In this document: positions 53,651 to 61,560 of the stretch, piece by piece | Numbering within the stretch: the first letter of the stretch is position 1 | How the letters are laid out: the number at the start of each line of letters is the position of its first letter | Source of the DNA: Mitsuaria sp. PDC51 | GTDB lineage: Bacteria; Pseudomonadota; Gammaproteobacteria; Burkholderiales; Burkholderiaceae_C | DNA length: 64,000 nt | Reading direction: 5' to 3' | Assembly (NCBI RefSeq): GCF_900113225.1 | Contig: NZ_FOZE01000001.1 | Location: forward strand, 1,984,001-2,048,000 | Notes under the pieces: generated by a model | Told to the model about the DNA's origin: nothing | Database searches by the model: none | Seen by the model: the letters and a program-made list of their open reading frames with translations, nothing else | Made by a program: the position numbers and the translations under genes

Positions 53651-55009
53651 TCAGTCGCCAGCGGCGGCGTCGCCCAGCAGCAGGCCCAGGCGGTAACGGC
53701 CGGCGCGTTCGTCGATCGCGGCGTCGCGCTGGGTCTGGCGGGTGGCGTGGGCTTCGCGGACCATGTTCAGCAGGTCCAGCCAGGCGCGTTTGCCGGCGTC
53801 GAATTGCCGGCGGTAGGACGCCAGCACCTCTTCGCCTGTGGCGGCGGTGAGCTCGGCGTTGCGCAACGACGCGCCGGCGGCGGCGAAGCGCGTGTATTCC
53901 AGCTGGTAGTTGCCCAGGAGATCCTGTTCGGTCGCGTCGACCGCGGCCTCCGCGGCGGCGATGCGGGCCCGCGCGGCGTTGACGCCGGCGAGTCCCGACA
54001 GCCCGCCCTGCAGGCCGGCCTGGAACACCAGGCCGACGCGCTGGTCCCGGTAGGCGCCGCTCTGGTGCTCCAGGCGCAGGCTGATGGTGGGCAGCAGCGC
54101 CGCCTTGGCCTTGGCCAGTTCGTCGCGCGCCAGGTCGACGTTGGCGCGAGCCAGCGCGATCTCGGGCGAGAGCTGGATGTGGTCCAGCACCTGGTGCAGC
54201 TCGGGCGGGGCGGGCTGGGCGCCATCGAGCGCCGCGCCCAGCGACGGCTCCACCGGGCGGCGCGCCAGGCGGGCGAGGCGGTCGCGCTGCAGGCCTTCCT
54301 CGAGCCGCGCCTGGGCCAGTTCGGCCTGGACGGCGCTCTCCCGGGAAGCCGCGAGCGCTGCATCGGCCTTTGTCGCGACGCCGGCTTGGTGGCGGCGCCG
54401 GATCATGTCCAGGAGTTGGCGGTGACTGTCCTGGAGCGTCTCGAGCGCCTGGACGCGTCCGCGCGCCTTTGCCCAGTCCGCCCAGGTCTGGACGATCCGG
54501 AGCTTGAGCTGCAGCTGCGCCGCGAGCAATTCCTGCTGGCTGCCGCGCAGGGCGGTCCGGGCGGCGCTGAGGTTGGCGGTCAGCAGGCCGCCGCTGAACA
54601 GCGGCTGCTGCACGCGCACCACGTTCACATAGCGATGGGTGCCGCCCGCGAGTTCCCGGCTGATGCTGGGCGACGGGCCGAACTGCCATTTCGCGGCGGT
54701 GATGCCGTCCTCGGCCGCGGTGATCGACGCCCGCGCGCGCTCGATCGAAGGATCTTCGGCCAGGGCGGTCAGCAGGAAGTCGTCCATCGCGGCGCCCCAG
54801 TGGGACGCGGGAGGCGTTACGGCAGGCTGGCTGGGGGCCGAGGCAACCGAGGCCGCGGCTTCAGGCGCGGGGATCGCCGCGGAGGCGTCGTCGGCGATGG
54901 CCGGGACGGCGGTGGCGGAGAGAGTCGCGGCGATCGCGATATATCGCCAGGTTTTCGAACCGGGAATATGGATCCAGGTCGTCGCTGGGCAGGGGTTTTG
55001 AGTCAGCAC
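53651..55009 (-). CDS. TolC-family outer-membrane channel of type I secretion
   Basis: A 452-residue channel starting at GTG 55009 with GGAG 7 bases upstream. The signal ends near AVPAIADD. OEP repeats: LLTALAEDPSIERARASITAAEDGITAAKWQFGPSPSISREL, QPLFSGGLLTANLSAARTALRGSQQELLAAQLQLKLRIVQTWADW and LEHQSGAYRDQRVGLVFQAGLQGGLSGLAGVNAARARIAAAEAAV, which are TolC/LapE-like. It heads the operon TolC-ABC-HlyD-LuxR. Its upstream region has a long inverted repeat (55083-55146) that may bind a regulator. Confidence 0.92.
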   Translation of the reverse strand: MLTQNPCPATTWIHIPGSKTWRYIAIAATLSATAVPAIADDASAAIPAPEAAASVASAPSQPAVTPPASHWGAAMDDFLLTALAEDPSIERARASITAAEDGITAAKWQFGPSPSISRELAGGTHRYVNVVRVQQPLFSGGLLTANLSAARTALRGSQQELLAAQLQLKLRIVQTWADWAKARGRVQALETLQDSHRQLLDMIRRRHQAGVATKADAALAASRESAVQAELAQARLEEGLQRDRLARLARRPVEPSLGAALDGAQPAPPELHQVLDHIQLSPEIALARANVDLARDELAKAKAALLPTISLRLEHQSGAYRDQRVGLVFQAGLQGGLSGLAGVNAARARIAAAEAAVDATEQDLLGNYQLEYTRFAAAGASLRNAELTAATGEEVLASYRRQFDAGKRAWLDLLNMVREAHATRQTQRDAAIDERAGRYRLGLLLGDAAAGD

Positions 55010-55082
55010 CGGAAACTCCGTGGAGTGGTTTTGCTTCGGTGCTCAGTTTCCTTTCTCGTCTCGCCGGCCAACAATAGCATTC

Positions 55083-55146
55083 ATTTGCTAGCCTTTTGTC
55101 ACTCTTTGATCTGCTGCCCCTGGATGCCGAATTGCGACTAGCAAAT
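55083..55146. promoter_or_regulatory. Spaced 9-bp inverted repeat upstream of tolC
   Basis: ATTTGCTAG (55083-55091) and CTAGCAAAT (55138-55146), perfect complements 46 bases apart, in an AT-rich island upstream of the secretion operon and of the divergent copper-protein gene. Two half-sites for the locus LuxR-type regulator are possible. Confidence 0.45.
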
Positions 55147-55228
55147 TTGAGTAGTGCTGGCCAGCCGAGGCCGGCGGGGAATGTCGGTTGCCAACATCCC
55201 GTCTTCACCCCTTCCCCGAGGAGTCGTC

Positions 55229-55588
55229 ATGACTAACCCTTCTGAAGACCTGGAGCCCTGCATGCGGGCCTGCGCCGAGGCGCTGCTCGCGACCCGGCAA
55301 TGCGCGAACGCCTGTATCCGTTCCGGCGACCGCACCCTGGAAGCCTGCGCCCTGCTGAACCTGGATTGCGCCGCCCTCTGCGAGGCCACCCTGGGCGCGC
55401 TCTCCCGGGAGTCCGAGCATCACGGTGACTTCTGCGCGTTGTGCGCCCACCTGTGCCGAGCGTGCGCCGAGGAGTGCGAGCGGCATTCCCATGCCCATTG
55501 CAAGCGTTGCGCGCAAGCCTGCCGCGCCTGCGCCGAGGCCTGCGACGTGCATGCGGGCGAGCGGCATCGGCTGCAGCCGGGCCATTGA
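55229..55588 (+). CDS. Csp-like four-helix copper-storage protein (DUF326)
   Basis: A 119-residue protein with 17 Cys in CxxxC-type helical spacing: EPCMRACAEALLATRQCANAC, CALLNLDCAALCEA, DFCALCAHLCRACAEEC and HCKRCAQACRACAEACDVHAG. This is the DUF326/Csp pattern, a four-helix bundle lined with Cu(I)-binding Cys. No signal peptide, so cytosolic Csp3-like. CGAGGAG precedes the ATG at 55229. It is divergent from the secretion operon; a shared function is not evident. Confidence 0.9.
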   Translation: MTNPSEDLEPCMRACAEALLATRQCANACIRSGDRTLEACALLNLDCAALCEATLGALSRESEHHGDFCALCAHLCRACAEECERHSHAHCKRCAQACRACAEACDVHAGERHRLQPGH

Positions 55589-55846
55589 GCGGCGCAGCCC
55601 GCGTTCGGTACTTGCCTGGCGCGACGCCGATATTCACCTTTCCGATGGTGAATTCCTCGCTTGGCTAGCGTTTATATCGCCGTGATCGAGTTTCCAGCGG
55701 GATATTCCGTGGAGGCGAGTGTTCGTGGATTTGGATCAACTGGAGATATTCGCGTCAAGGGCTATGACTCCGGTTTGCCGTCGAATATTCACTTTGATTT
55801 GACGTTTCGCAAAAGCGAAGCAGCCACGGCCGCCCGGCTGCGCTCG
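55589..55846. other. AT-richer convergent intergenic region with repeated GATATTC
   Basis: A 258-base region between converging genes. It has GATATTC at 55629, 55701 and 55745, GAATATTC at 55783, and a hairpin ATTCACC/GGTGAAT (55632-55653). A reading frame from TTG 55661 exists but is not convincing. I see no terminator with a U-tract. Confidence 0.5.
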
Positions 55847-57916
55847 TCAGCGAGGAGCGACCACCTCGTGGCGCGGTGCCGCGACGGCCGCCACCAGCGG
55901 CAAGGTCAGGGTCGAACGCGCCCCGTCCGGGCCGCGCTCGAAGCGGTACTCGCCGCCCATGCGGCGCGCCCGCTCGCGCATGTTGATGAGCCCCTGCCCG
56001 GTGGAGGTGCCGAACGCCGGCCGCACCGCGGGTGCGGGGCCGGCGGCGGATTGGCCGTCGTCCTCGACCACCACGACGAGGACGTCGCCGTCCAGCCGCA
56101 GCGAGAGGTTCAGGCGCGAGGCGCGGGCGTATTTCAGCGTGTTGGCCACGCTCTCCTCGACGATCCGCATCACCTCCTTGGACAGCCCGCCGAGCAGCAC
56201 GCATTCGCGGTCGTTCTCGATGTCGTAGCTGACCTGGAAATCGGGCGCGCTCAGCAGCGCGTCCAGATCCACGCCGTAGTCGAACAGGATGTCCTGGATC
56301 GGCCGGTGCTCGGTGGTGTCGGTCTCGCTGATGACCTCGCGCACGCCCTGCAGCACGTCCAGCAGGCCGCGCTCGACCTGATCGCGGTCGAGGCGGCCAT
56401 CCCGGACGCTGAAGATCGTCCGCACCAGCTTCGACCCGATGCCGTCATGCAGCTCGCTGTAGATCCGCTCGCGTTCCTCCTGCGCCGCCTCGCCGCGCTC
56501 GAGGTCGCGCTGCCGGGCGTGGCTGACGGCCAGTTCCATCTCGCGCCGGCGCAGCGCTTCGGCCAGGATGCGGTTGGCCTCGCGCACATGCTCGACGCTG
56601 ACGCGGAACTTCGCCAGATGCACCCGGGCCATCACGATCAGCAGCGGCGGCAGGGCGAGGTGGGTCAGGTAGATCGGCGCGGTGAGCAGGCGCATGAGCG
56701 TCCCGTCGTCCTCGCGGGGTGCGCGCCGCACCAGCTGCATCAGCACGTTGTAGTCGTGCAGGATGAGCGCGCCGGCCGCCAGCACCACGACCAGCAGCAG
56801 CACCGCGTCGCTGCTGCGGGTGCGCCACGCGTGACGCGCCAGCCGCAGGATCGCCCAGGCCTGGAAGGGCACCAGCACCCAGATCCAGAACATGTCCAGG
56901 TCCCACTCGACCACCTGTCCCAGGAAGGGCCAGACCGTCGCCGCGCCGGCCGAGATGGCCACGAGCGTCGTCAGCGCGCGGCGGCTCAGCGGCTGGTCGA
57001 TGTAGCGCAGGATGAACTGGATCAGCAGCACGTTGAGCGCGCCCGCGCACAGGTAGAAGGCCCAGAGCCAGGCGGGGCGCCACCCGGCCGGCATGTAGAT
57101 CCACAGCGACAGCGTGTAGACGGCCGCCCAGATCAGCGACGCCGCGCCCAGCAGCCCGAAGGCGGGATCGCTGCGATTCGCCAGCCACACGCCCACCATG
57201 AACAGGCCGGCCAGCAGGCAGAAGCCCCGCGACGCGTTCGCCAGCGTGCGGCACAGGAAATGGATCGACTCGGCGACGTAGGCGGCGTGATCCGCCGGAC
57301 CGATCAGCACGGGCGCGATCGTGAAGTAGGGCTCCCAGCTGTTCACTTCGAGGGTGATCCGGTTGGGGCCGTCCCGGCGCAGCAGCTTGCGCGGCAGTTC
57401 CAACACCAGCGGGCGGAACCACATGAAGCGGGCCCGCGCGCTGGATTGCGCCAGTCCGTTGATCCAGACGCCGTTGAGGTAGATGTCCGCGCCGTTGATC
57501 GCCTGCGACAGCACCAGGCTCTTGGCGGGCGGACGGTGCGCCGTGGCCGCGTCGCCGTCGCGCGCGGGGTCGAAACCGTCCTCCGGGCCGATGAACGGGT
57601 CGAGGTCGATCTCGAAGACGGCGCGGTGCAAGGACTGGTCGCCGTCGGTGCGGATGAACGCGGGCAACGCGAGCCGCTCCCGGGCCTCGACGAGCCGGCC
57701 GCCGGGGCCGCGGCCGTCCGGGTCGCCGGGCGCGACCTCGCGGAGTTCGAAGCGGCTGACCGCGGGCACCGCGGCCAGCAAGCCGCCGGGCAGGCTGGCC
57801 GCCCAGCCGGCGAACAGCACGATCAGCAGGAGGACCGCGCACGCGGCGCCGAGGCCGACCCATCGCGCGAGCCGGTCGTCCAGGGCTGGCGGCCCCGGCA
57901 GCGTGTCGGGCGTCAA
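55847..57916 (-). CDS. 7TM-DISM sensor histidine kinase (NarL-partner type)
   Basis: A 689-residue kinase. An N-terminal helix (about 20-42) and a periplasmic 7TMR-DISM domain (about 45-215; INGADIYLNGVWING, WFRPLVLELPRKLL) are followed by seven helices (about 225-425). The HisKA_3 dimerisation domain has RERIYSELHDGIGSKLVRTIFSVRDG, the phospho-His in ELHDG, and the ATPase part VESVANTLKYARASRLNLSL, VVVEDDGQ, GQGLINMRERARRMGG. This kinase type pairs with LuxR-type regulators, so the regulator at 49513-50178 is the natural partner. Confidence 0.9.
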   Translation of the reverse strand: MTPDTLPGPPALDDRLARWVGLGAACAVLLLIVLFAGWAASLPGGLLAAVPAVSRFELREVAPGDPDGRGPGGRLVEARERLALPAFIRTDGDQSLHRAVFEIDLDPFIGPEDGFDPARDGDAATAHRPPAKSLVLSQAINGADIYLNGVWINGLAQSSARARFMWFRPLVLELPRKLLRRDGPNRITLEVNSWEPYFTIAPVLIGPADHAAYVAESIHFLCRTLANASRGFCLLAGLFMVGVWLANRSDPAFGLLGAASLIWAAVYTLSLWIYMPAGWRPAWLWAFYLCAGALNVLLIQFILRYIDQPLSRRALTTLVAISAGAATVWPFLGQVVEWDLDMFWIWVLVPFQAWAILRLARHAWRTRSSDAVLLLVVVLAAGALILHDYNVLMQLVRRAPREDDGTLMRLLTAPIYLTHLALPPLLIVMARVHLAKFRVSVEHVREANRILAEALRRREMELAVSHARQRDLERGEAAQEERERIYSELHDGIGSKLVRTIFSVRDGRLDRDQVERGLLDVLQGVREVISETDTTEHRPIQDILFDYGVDLDALLSAPDFQVSYDIENDRECVLLGGLSKEVMRIVEESVANTLKYARASRLNLSLRLDGDVLVVVVEDDGQSAAGPAPAVRPAFGTSTGQGLINMRERARRMGGEYRFERGPDGARSTLTLPLVAAVAAPRHEVVAPR

Positions 57917-57917
57917 G

Positions 57918-58148
57918 TCAGTGGAGCGCCAGGTTCAGCTGGTCGACCACCGGCGCCCAGTCGGCGTCCTCCAGCAGCATGTCGCGCAGCGCCTTGGCCT
58001 GGGCCGGCGTCCAGAACGGCGCGTCCTGGACTTTCACGTCACCGGGCAGCGGGCGGTGGCGGGTGATGAAGGCGCGGATGTCGGATTCGGCGGCGGGCAG
58101 TCCCAGTTGCTCGAACAGCGCCGAGAACGGGTGGACGACAGGCTCCAT
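57918..58148 (-). CDS. DUF2789 small protein
   Basis: A 76-residue soluble protein, MEPVVHPFSALFEQLGLP...ADWAPVVDQLNLALH, matching the DUF2789 family, with two or three helices. Its stop lies 1 base before the start of the 7TM-DISM kinase gene, so the two are in one operon. Function unknown. A G-rich leader precedes its ATG. Confidence 0.85.
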   Translation of the reverse strand: MEPVVHPFSALFEQLGLPAAESDIRAFITRHRPLPGDVKVQDAPFWTPAQAKALRDMLLEDADWAPVVDQLNLALH

Positions 58149-58296
58149 GGGGACACTCCTTGCGCGGTTGCGGGTCGCACATACTCATCAAGGCTAACAT
58201 CACCAGCCTAACTCACAAGAGCCAGCTACCTGGCCGCCACACCTCGGGTCGGAGGACATCCGCGGCGCGAGCGCCCCCGGATGGAATGAGAGAGCA

Positions 58297-58950
58297 GTGA
58301 TCACCACCCATTTCCACATCTGCGCGTTCTTTGACAGCCGCGAGGAGGCCGGCCAGGTGCTGGCGCCGTTCTACCGCGAGGCGCAGGCGCGCAACGAGTG
58401 CAATCTGCACCTGGTCGAACCCGACGGGCTGGACGAGCATCGCGAGCGGCTGGCCGCCGCCGGCATCGACGTGCCGGGCTGCGAGCATCGCGGGCAACTG
58501 GTCCTGCGCCCATGGCCGGACGAGGCGGGCGCCTTCGACGTCGAAGGCCTGCTCGAGGCGATGGACCGCGCCACGGCGGAGCGCGGCGCGGCGTCCGGCG
58601 CCTTCGACGGGCTGCGGGTCATGGCGCAGATGGGCTGGGCGGTCCGCCCCGGCATCGACCGGCTGGACCTGCTGGAATACGAGGCGCGGCTCAATCGCGT
58701 GCTGGACACGAACCAGCAGCTGGCGATCTGCGTCTACGACCTCGCGCCGCTGGACGGGGCCACCATGATGGACCTGCTGCGGACGCATCCGCTCACGATG
58801 ATTGGCGGCGTGCTGCGCGAGAATCCCTTTTTCACGCCGCCGGCCGAGATGCTGCGCGAGCTGTTCGCGCGTCGCGCCACCGGCCGGCGCCGCGGACGGT
58901 CGGCACCGGCGGCGCTTCCAGTGCCGGCACCAGACCGGCGTGCCGAATGA
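58297..58950 (+). CDS. MEDS-domain sensory protein
   Basis: A 217-residue protein starting at GTG 58297 (GAGAG upstream). MEDS (methanogen/methylotroph DcmR sensory) features: THFHICAFFDSREEAGQVLAPFYREA, LHLVEPDGL, HRERLAAAGID, and a later DRLDLLEYEARLNRVL and CVYDLAPLDGATMMDLLRTHPLTMIGG. A basic tail (RRATGRRRGRS) ends it. The stop overlaps the start of the hybrid kinase (ATGA), so it probably works as its sensory partner. The ligand is unknown. Confidence 0.85.
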   Translation: MITTHFHICAFFDSREEAGQVLAPFYREAQARNECNLHLVEPDGLDEHRERLAAAGIDVPGCEHRGQLVLRPWPDEAGAFDVEGLLEAMDRATAERGAASGAFDGLRVMAQMGWAVRPGIDRLDLLEYEARLNRVLDTNQQLAICVYDLAPLDGATMMDLLRTHPLTMIGGVLRENPFFTPPAEMLRELFARRATGRRRGRSAPAALPVPAPDRRAE

Positions 58951-60551
58951 CGACGATGTCCCGAGAAAGAGAACCGTCCGCCGCCGACCGGGCGCTGCGC
59001 GACCTGATGGGTTTGCTGGCGCTGCCCGCGCTGTGGGTGGGCCGTGATGCCGCCACCGTGCTGCAGCTGACGACCGAGGCGGTCAACCGCATCGTCGGCA
59101 CCGCGGTCTGCCTGGTGCACGCGCCGCTGGTGCCCGACGCCGCGCCGACGACGCTGCTGCAGCTCGGCGGGGTGCGTGTCGCGCACGATGCCTGGACCGA
59201 CTTCATCACCGCCTGCCGGCAGATGCCCGACGCCGCCGACGCCGCCACCGCGCTCGAATCGCCGCTGGGCACCCTGCGCGTCGTGCGGCTCTACCTCGGG
59301 CCGGCGGGCCGGGCGGGCAGTCTGTGGTTCGGCTCGTCGCGACCGGACTTCCCCTCCGCCCACCAGAGCGCCTTCATGCGCGCGGCGGCGACGCTGGCCT
59401 CCACCGGCCTGCATGCCGCCCGGCTGGATCACGAACGCGAGCGCGCCGCCAGCGCCAAGGACGAGTTCCTGGCGATGCTCGGTCACGAACTGCGCAATCC
59501 GCTGGCGCCGATCTCCACGGCGCTGCACCTGATCCGGCTGCAGACGGGCCAGCTCTCGCGCGAGCACGAGATCATCGAGCGCCAGGTCGGCCATCTGTCC
59601 AAGCTGGTGGACGACCTGCTCGACATCACCCGCATCACGCGCGGCAAGATCGAGCTGTCGCGCGAGCCGGTGGACGTGCCCTTCCTGCTCAGCGACGCGA
59701 TCGAGGGCGTCAGCCCGCTGCTCGAGGAACGCAACCACCAGTTGCGGGTCGCCTGCGAGGTCGGACCGGAGCTGCGCCTGGTCGGTGATCGCGCGCGGCT
59801 GCGGCAGGTGGTGGTCAACCTGCTCAGCAACGCCGCCAAGTACACGCCGACGAACGGCGAGATCCGCGTCGCCGCGCGGGCCGAGGGGCAGGCGCTGGTG
59901 ATCGAGGTGCAGGACAACGGCGCCGGCATCGACGCCGAGATGCTGCCGCGCGTGTTCGAACTGTTCGAGCAGGGCTCGACGACGCTGGACCGCTCCAAGG
60001 GCGGGCTCGGCATCGGGCTGGCGATCGTGAAGCAACTCGTCGAGATGCATCACGGCCAGGTGGCGGTGCACAGCGAGGGACCGGGGCAGGGCGCGACCTT
60101 CCGGGTCACGCTCCCGGCCGAGATCCATGCGGTGCCGCCCGAACCCGGCCCCGCGGCCGAGGCGCTGGACACGCTGCCGCCGGTGCAGGGGCGGGTGCTG
60201 GTCGTCGACGACAACCGCGACGCCGCCGAGACGCTGGGGCTGGCGCTGCGTTACGCCGGCTACGACGTGGTCACCACCACGCTGCCGCAGGAGGCGCTGG
60301 ACCGGCTGCGCGGCTCGCGCTTCGATGCGGCGGTGCTCGACATCGGCATGCCGGTCATCGACGGCTACCAGCTCGCGATGCTGATCCACGACGAGCTTGG
60401 CGCGGGCGCGCCGCGGCTGATCGCGCTGACCGGGTACGGCCAGGCGTCCGACCGTGACAAGGCCCTGAGCAGCGGCTTCGACGAGCACATGGTCAAGCCG
60501 ATCGACCTGGACCGGCTGACGCGCACGCTCGAGCGCCTGATCCGCGCCTGA
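58947..60551 (+). CDS. Hybrid sensor kinase: GAF-like, HisKA, HATPase, receiver
   Basis: A 534-residue cytosolic kinase. An N-terminal GAF-like domain (about 20-165) leads into HisKA with FLAMLGHELRNPLAPISTAL, HATPase with NLLSNAAKYTP, QDNGAGID and GLGIGLAIVKQLVEMH, and a C-terminal receiver (about 415-530) with LVVDDNRDAAETLG, AAVLDIGMPVIDGY, ALTGYGQ and VKPIDLDRL. It starts within the MEDS gene's stop, so they are coupled. The end carries three tandem 11-bp repeats that include the stop codon. Confidence 0.9.
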   Translation: MTTMSREREPSAADRALRDLMGLLALPALWVGRDAATVLQLTTEAVNRIVGTAVCLVHAPLVPDAAPTTLLQLGGVRVAHDAWTDFITACRQMPDAADAATALESPLGTLRVVRLYLGPAGRAGSLWFGSSRPDFPSAHQSAFMRAAATLASTGLHAARLDHERERAASAKDEFLAMLGHELRNPLAPISTALHLIRLQTGQLSREHEIIERQVGHLSKLVDDLLDITRITRGKIELSREPVDVPFLLSDAIEGVSPLLEERNHQLRVACEVGPELRLVGDRARLRQVVVNLLSNAAKYTPTNGEIRVAARAEGQALVIEVQDNGAGIDAEMLPRVFELFEQGSTTLDRSKGGLGIGLAIVKQLVEMHHGQVAVHSEGPGQGATFRVTLPAEIHAVPPEPGPAAEALDTLPPVQGRVLVVDDNRDAAETLGLALRYAGYDVVTTTLPQEALDRLRGSRFDAAVLDIGMPVIDGYQLAMLIHDELGAGAPRLIALTGYGQASDRDKALSSGFDEHMVKPIDLDRLTRTLERLIRA

Positions 60552-60570
60552 TCCGCGCCTGATCCGCGCC
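60538..60570 (+). repeat. Three 11-bp tandem repeats at the kinase stop codon
   Basis: Three perfect TGATCCGCGCC units. The second unit supplies the stop TGA. As 11 is not a multiple of three, a change in copy number would alter where the reading frame ends. Confidence 0.85.
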
Positions 60571-60659
60571 GACGCGCGTTCAGGCGTGTGTCGACGCGCA
60601 TGTCGGGGCGTGCCCGGGCGGCGCGCTCGGACAGGCGGCCCGCGGGCGGGACGCCCTCC

Positions 60660-60665
60660 TAGAAT
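60660..60665 (+). promoter_or_regulatory. -10 element giving a near-leaderless mRNA
   Basis: TAGAAT ends 9 bases before the ATG of the OmpR-type regulator, so transcription would begin within about 2-5 bases of the start codon. No Shine-Dalgarno is visible. I see no good -35. Confidence 0.4.
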
Positions 60666-60674
60666 GCCAGCCCA

Positions 60675-61559
60675 ATGAGCACGCCCGGAACCTCCCCGTC
60701 CTCCTCGCCGAGCGCCCCCGCGCCGGCGCCCGCGCACGTGGCGATCCTCGACGACGAGGTGGACATCACCCAGCTGCTGGCCGGTTACCTCGCCACCCAC
60801 GGTTTCCGCACGACGCAGCTGCACACCGGGCGCGCGCTGATGGCGCTGATGGCCGACGACCCGCCCGACCTGGTGCTGCTCGACCTCGGCCTGCCGGGCG
60901 AGGATGGTTTCGTCATCGCGCGGCAGCTGCGGGAGCACTGGCGCTGCGGCCTGGTCATCGTGACCGGGCGCGGCGACGCGGTGGACAAGGTCGTCGGGCT
61001 GGAGGTCGGCGCCGACGATTACGTGACCAAGCCCTTCGACCTGCGCGAGCTGGTCGCGCGGGTGAAGGCCGTGCTGAGACGACTGGCGCCGGGCCCCGAT
61101 GCGGCCGCCGGTGCGGGGACGCCGGCGACATCGGGTGCCGCGTCGCAGGCCTCCGGCGCGCCAGGCGTGCCGGCCCCGGGAGGCGCGCGCTGGCCGGGCG
61201 GGGAGATCGTCCACGACCTGTCCGCCGGCCGGGAGCGCCTGCATTTCGAGGGCTGGACCGTCGACCTCGCGGCGCGTCTGGTCACCGGCCCCGACGGCGC
61301 CGAGGTGGCGCTGACCACCGGCGAATTCGACCTGCTGCACACCTTCCTGCTGCATCCGGGGCGGGTGCTGTCGCGCGACTTCCTGCTGGAGCAGACGCGC
61401 GGCCGGGAGTCCGGCCCCTTCGACCGCACCATCGACGTGCAGGTGGGGCGGCTGCGCCGCAAGCTCGGCGCCGAGTCGGGCGAAGGCCAGTGGATCAAGT
61501 CGGTGCGCGGCGCCGGTTATCTCTTCGCGCCGAGGGTGACCTCGACGCTCTCGGGCTGA
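60675..61559 (+). CDS. OmpR-family response regulator
   Basis: A 294-residue regulator. Receiver (about 21-135): VAILDDEVDITQLLAGYL, acceptor Asp in LVLLDLGLPGEDGF, VTGRGDAVDK and DDYVTKPFDLRELVARVKAVLRRL. An Ala/Gly/Pro linker (about 140-175) and a winged helix (about 190-290; VALTTGEFDLLHTFLLHPGRVLSRDFLLEQTRG, DRTIDVQVGRLRRKLG, IKSVRGAGYLF) follow. It sits between two hybrid kinases, either of which may be the donor. The next gene starts 1 base after its stop. Confidence 0.93.
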   Translation: MSTPGTSPSSSPSAPAPAPAHVAILDDEVDITQLLAGYLATHGFRTTQLHTGRALMALMADDPPDLVLLDLGLPGEDGFVIARQLREHWRCGLVIVTGRGDAVDKVVGLEVGADDYVTKPFDLRELVARVKAVLRRLAPGPDAAAGAGTPATSGAASQASGAPGVPAPGGARWPGGEIVHDLSAGRERLHFEGWTVDLAARLVTGPDGAEVALTTGEFDLLHTFLLHPGRVLSRDFLLEQTRGRESGPFDRTIDVQVGRLRRKLGAESGEGQWIKSVRGAGYLFAPRVTSTLSG

Positions 61560-61560
61560 G

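Noticed and set aside
55661-55815. Possible small gene starting at TTG 55661
   Set aside because: No ribosome binding site, and the frame runs into the antisense of the kinase gene without a stop; codon bias differs only because the region is AT-richer.
60538-60570. Three TGATCC copies as ECF -35 elements
   Set aside because: They belong to an 11-bp tandem repeat and no TAAGA lies 17-19 bases downstream.
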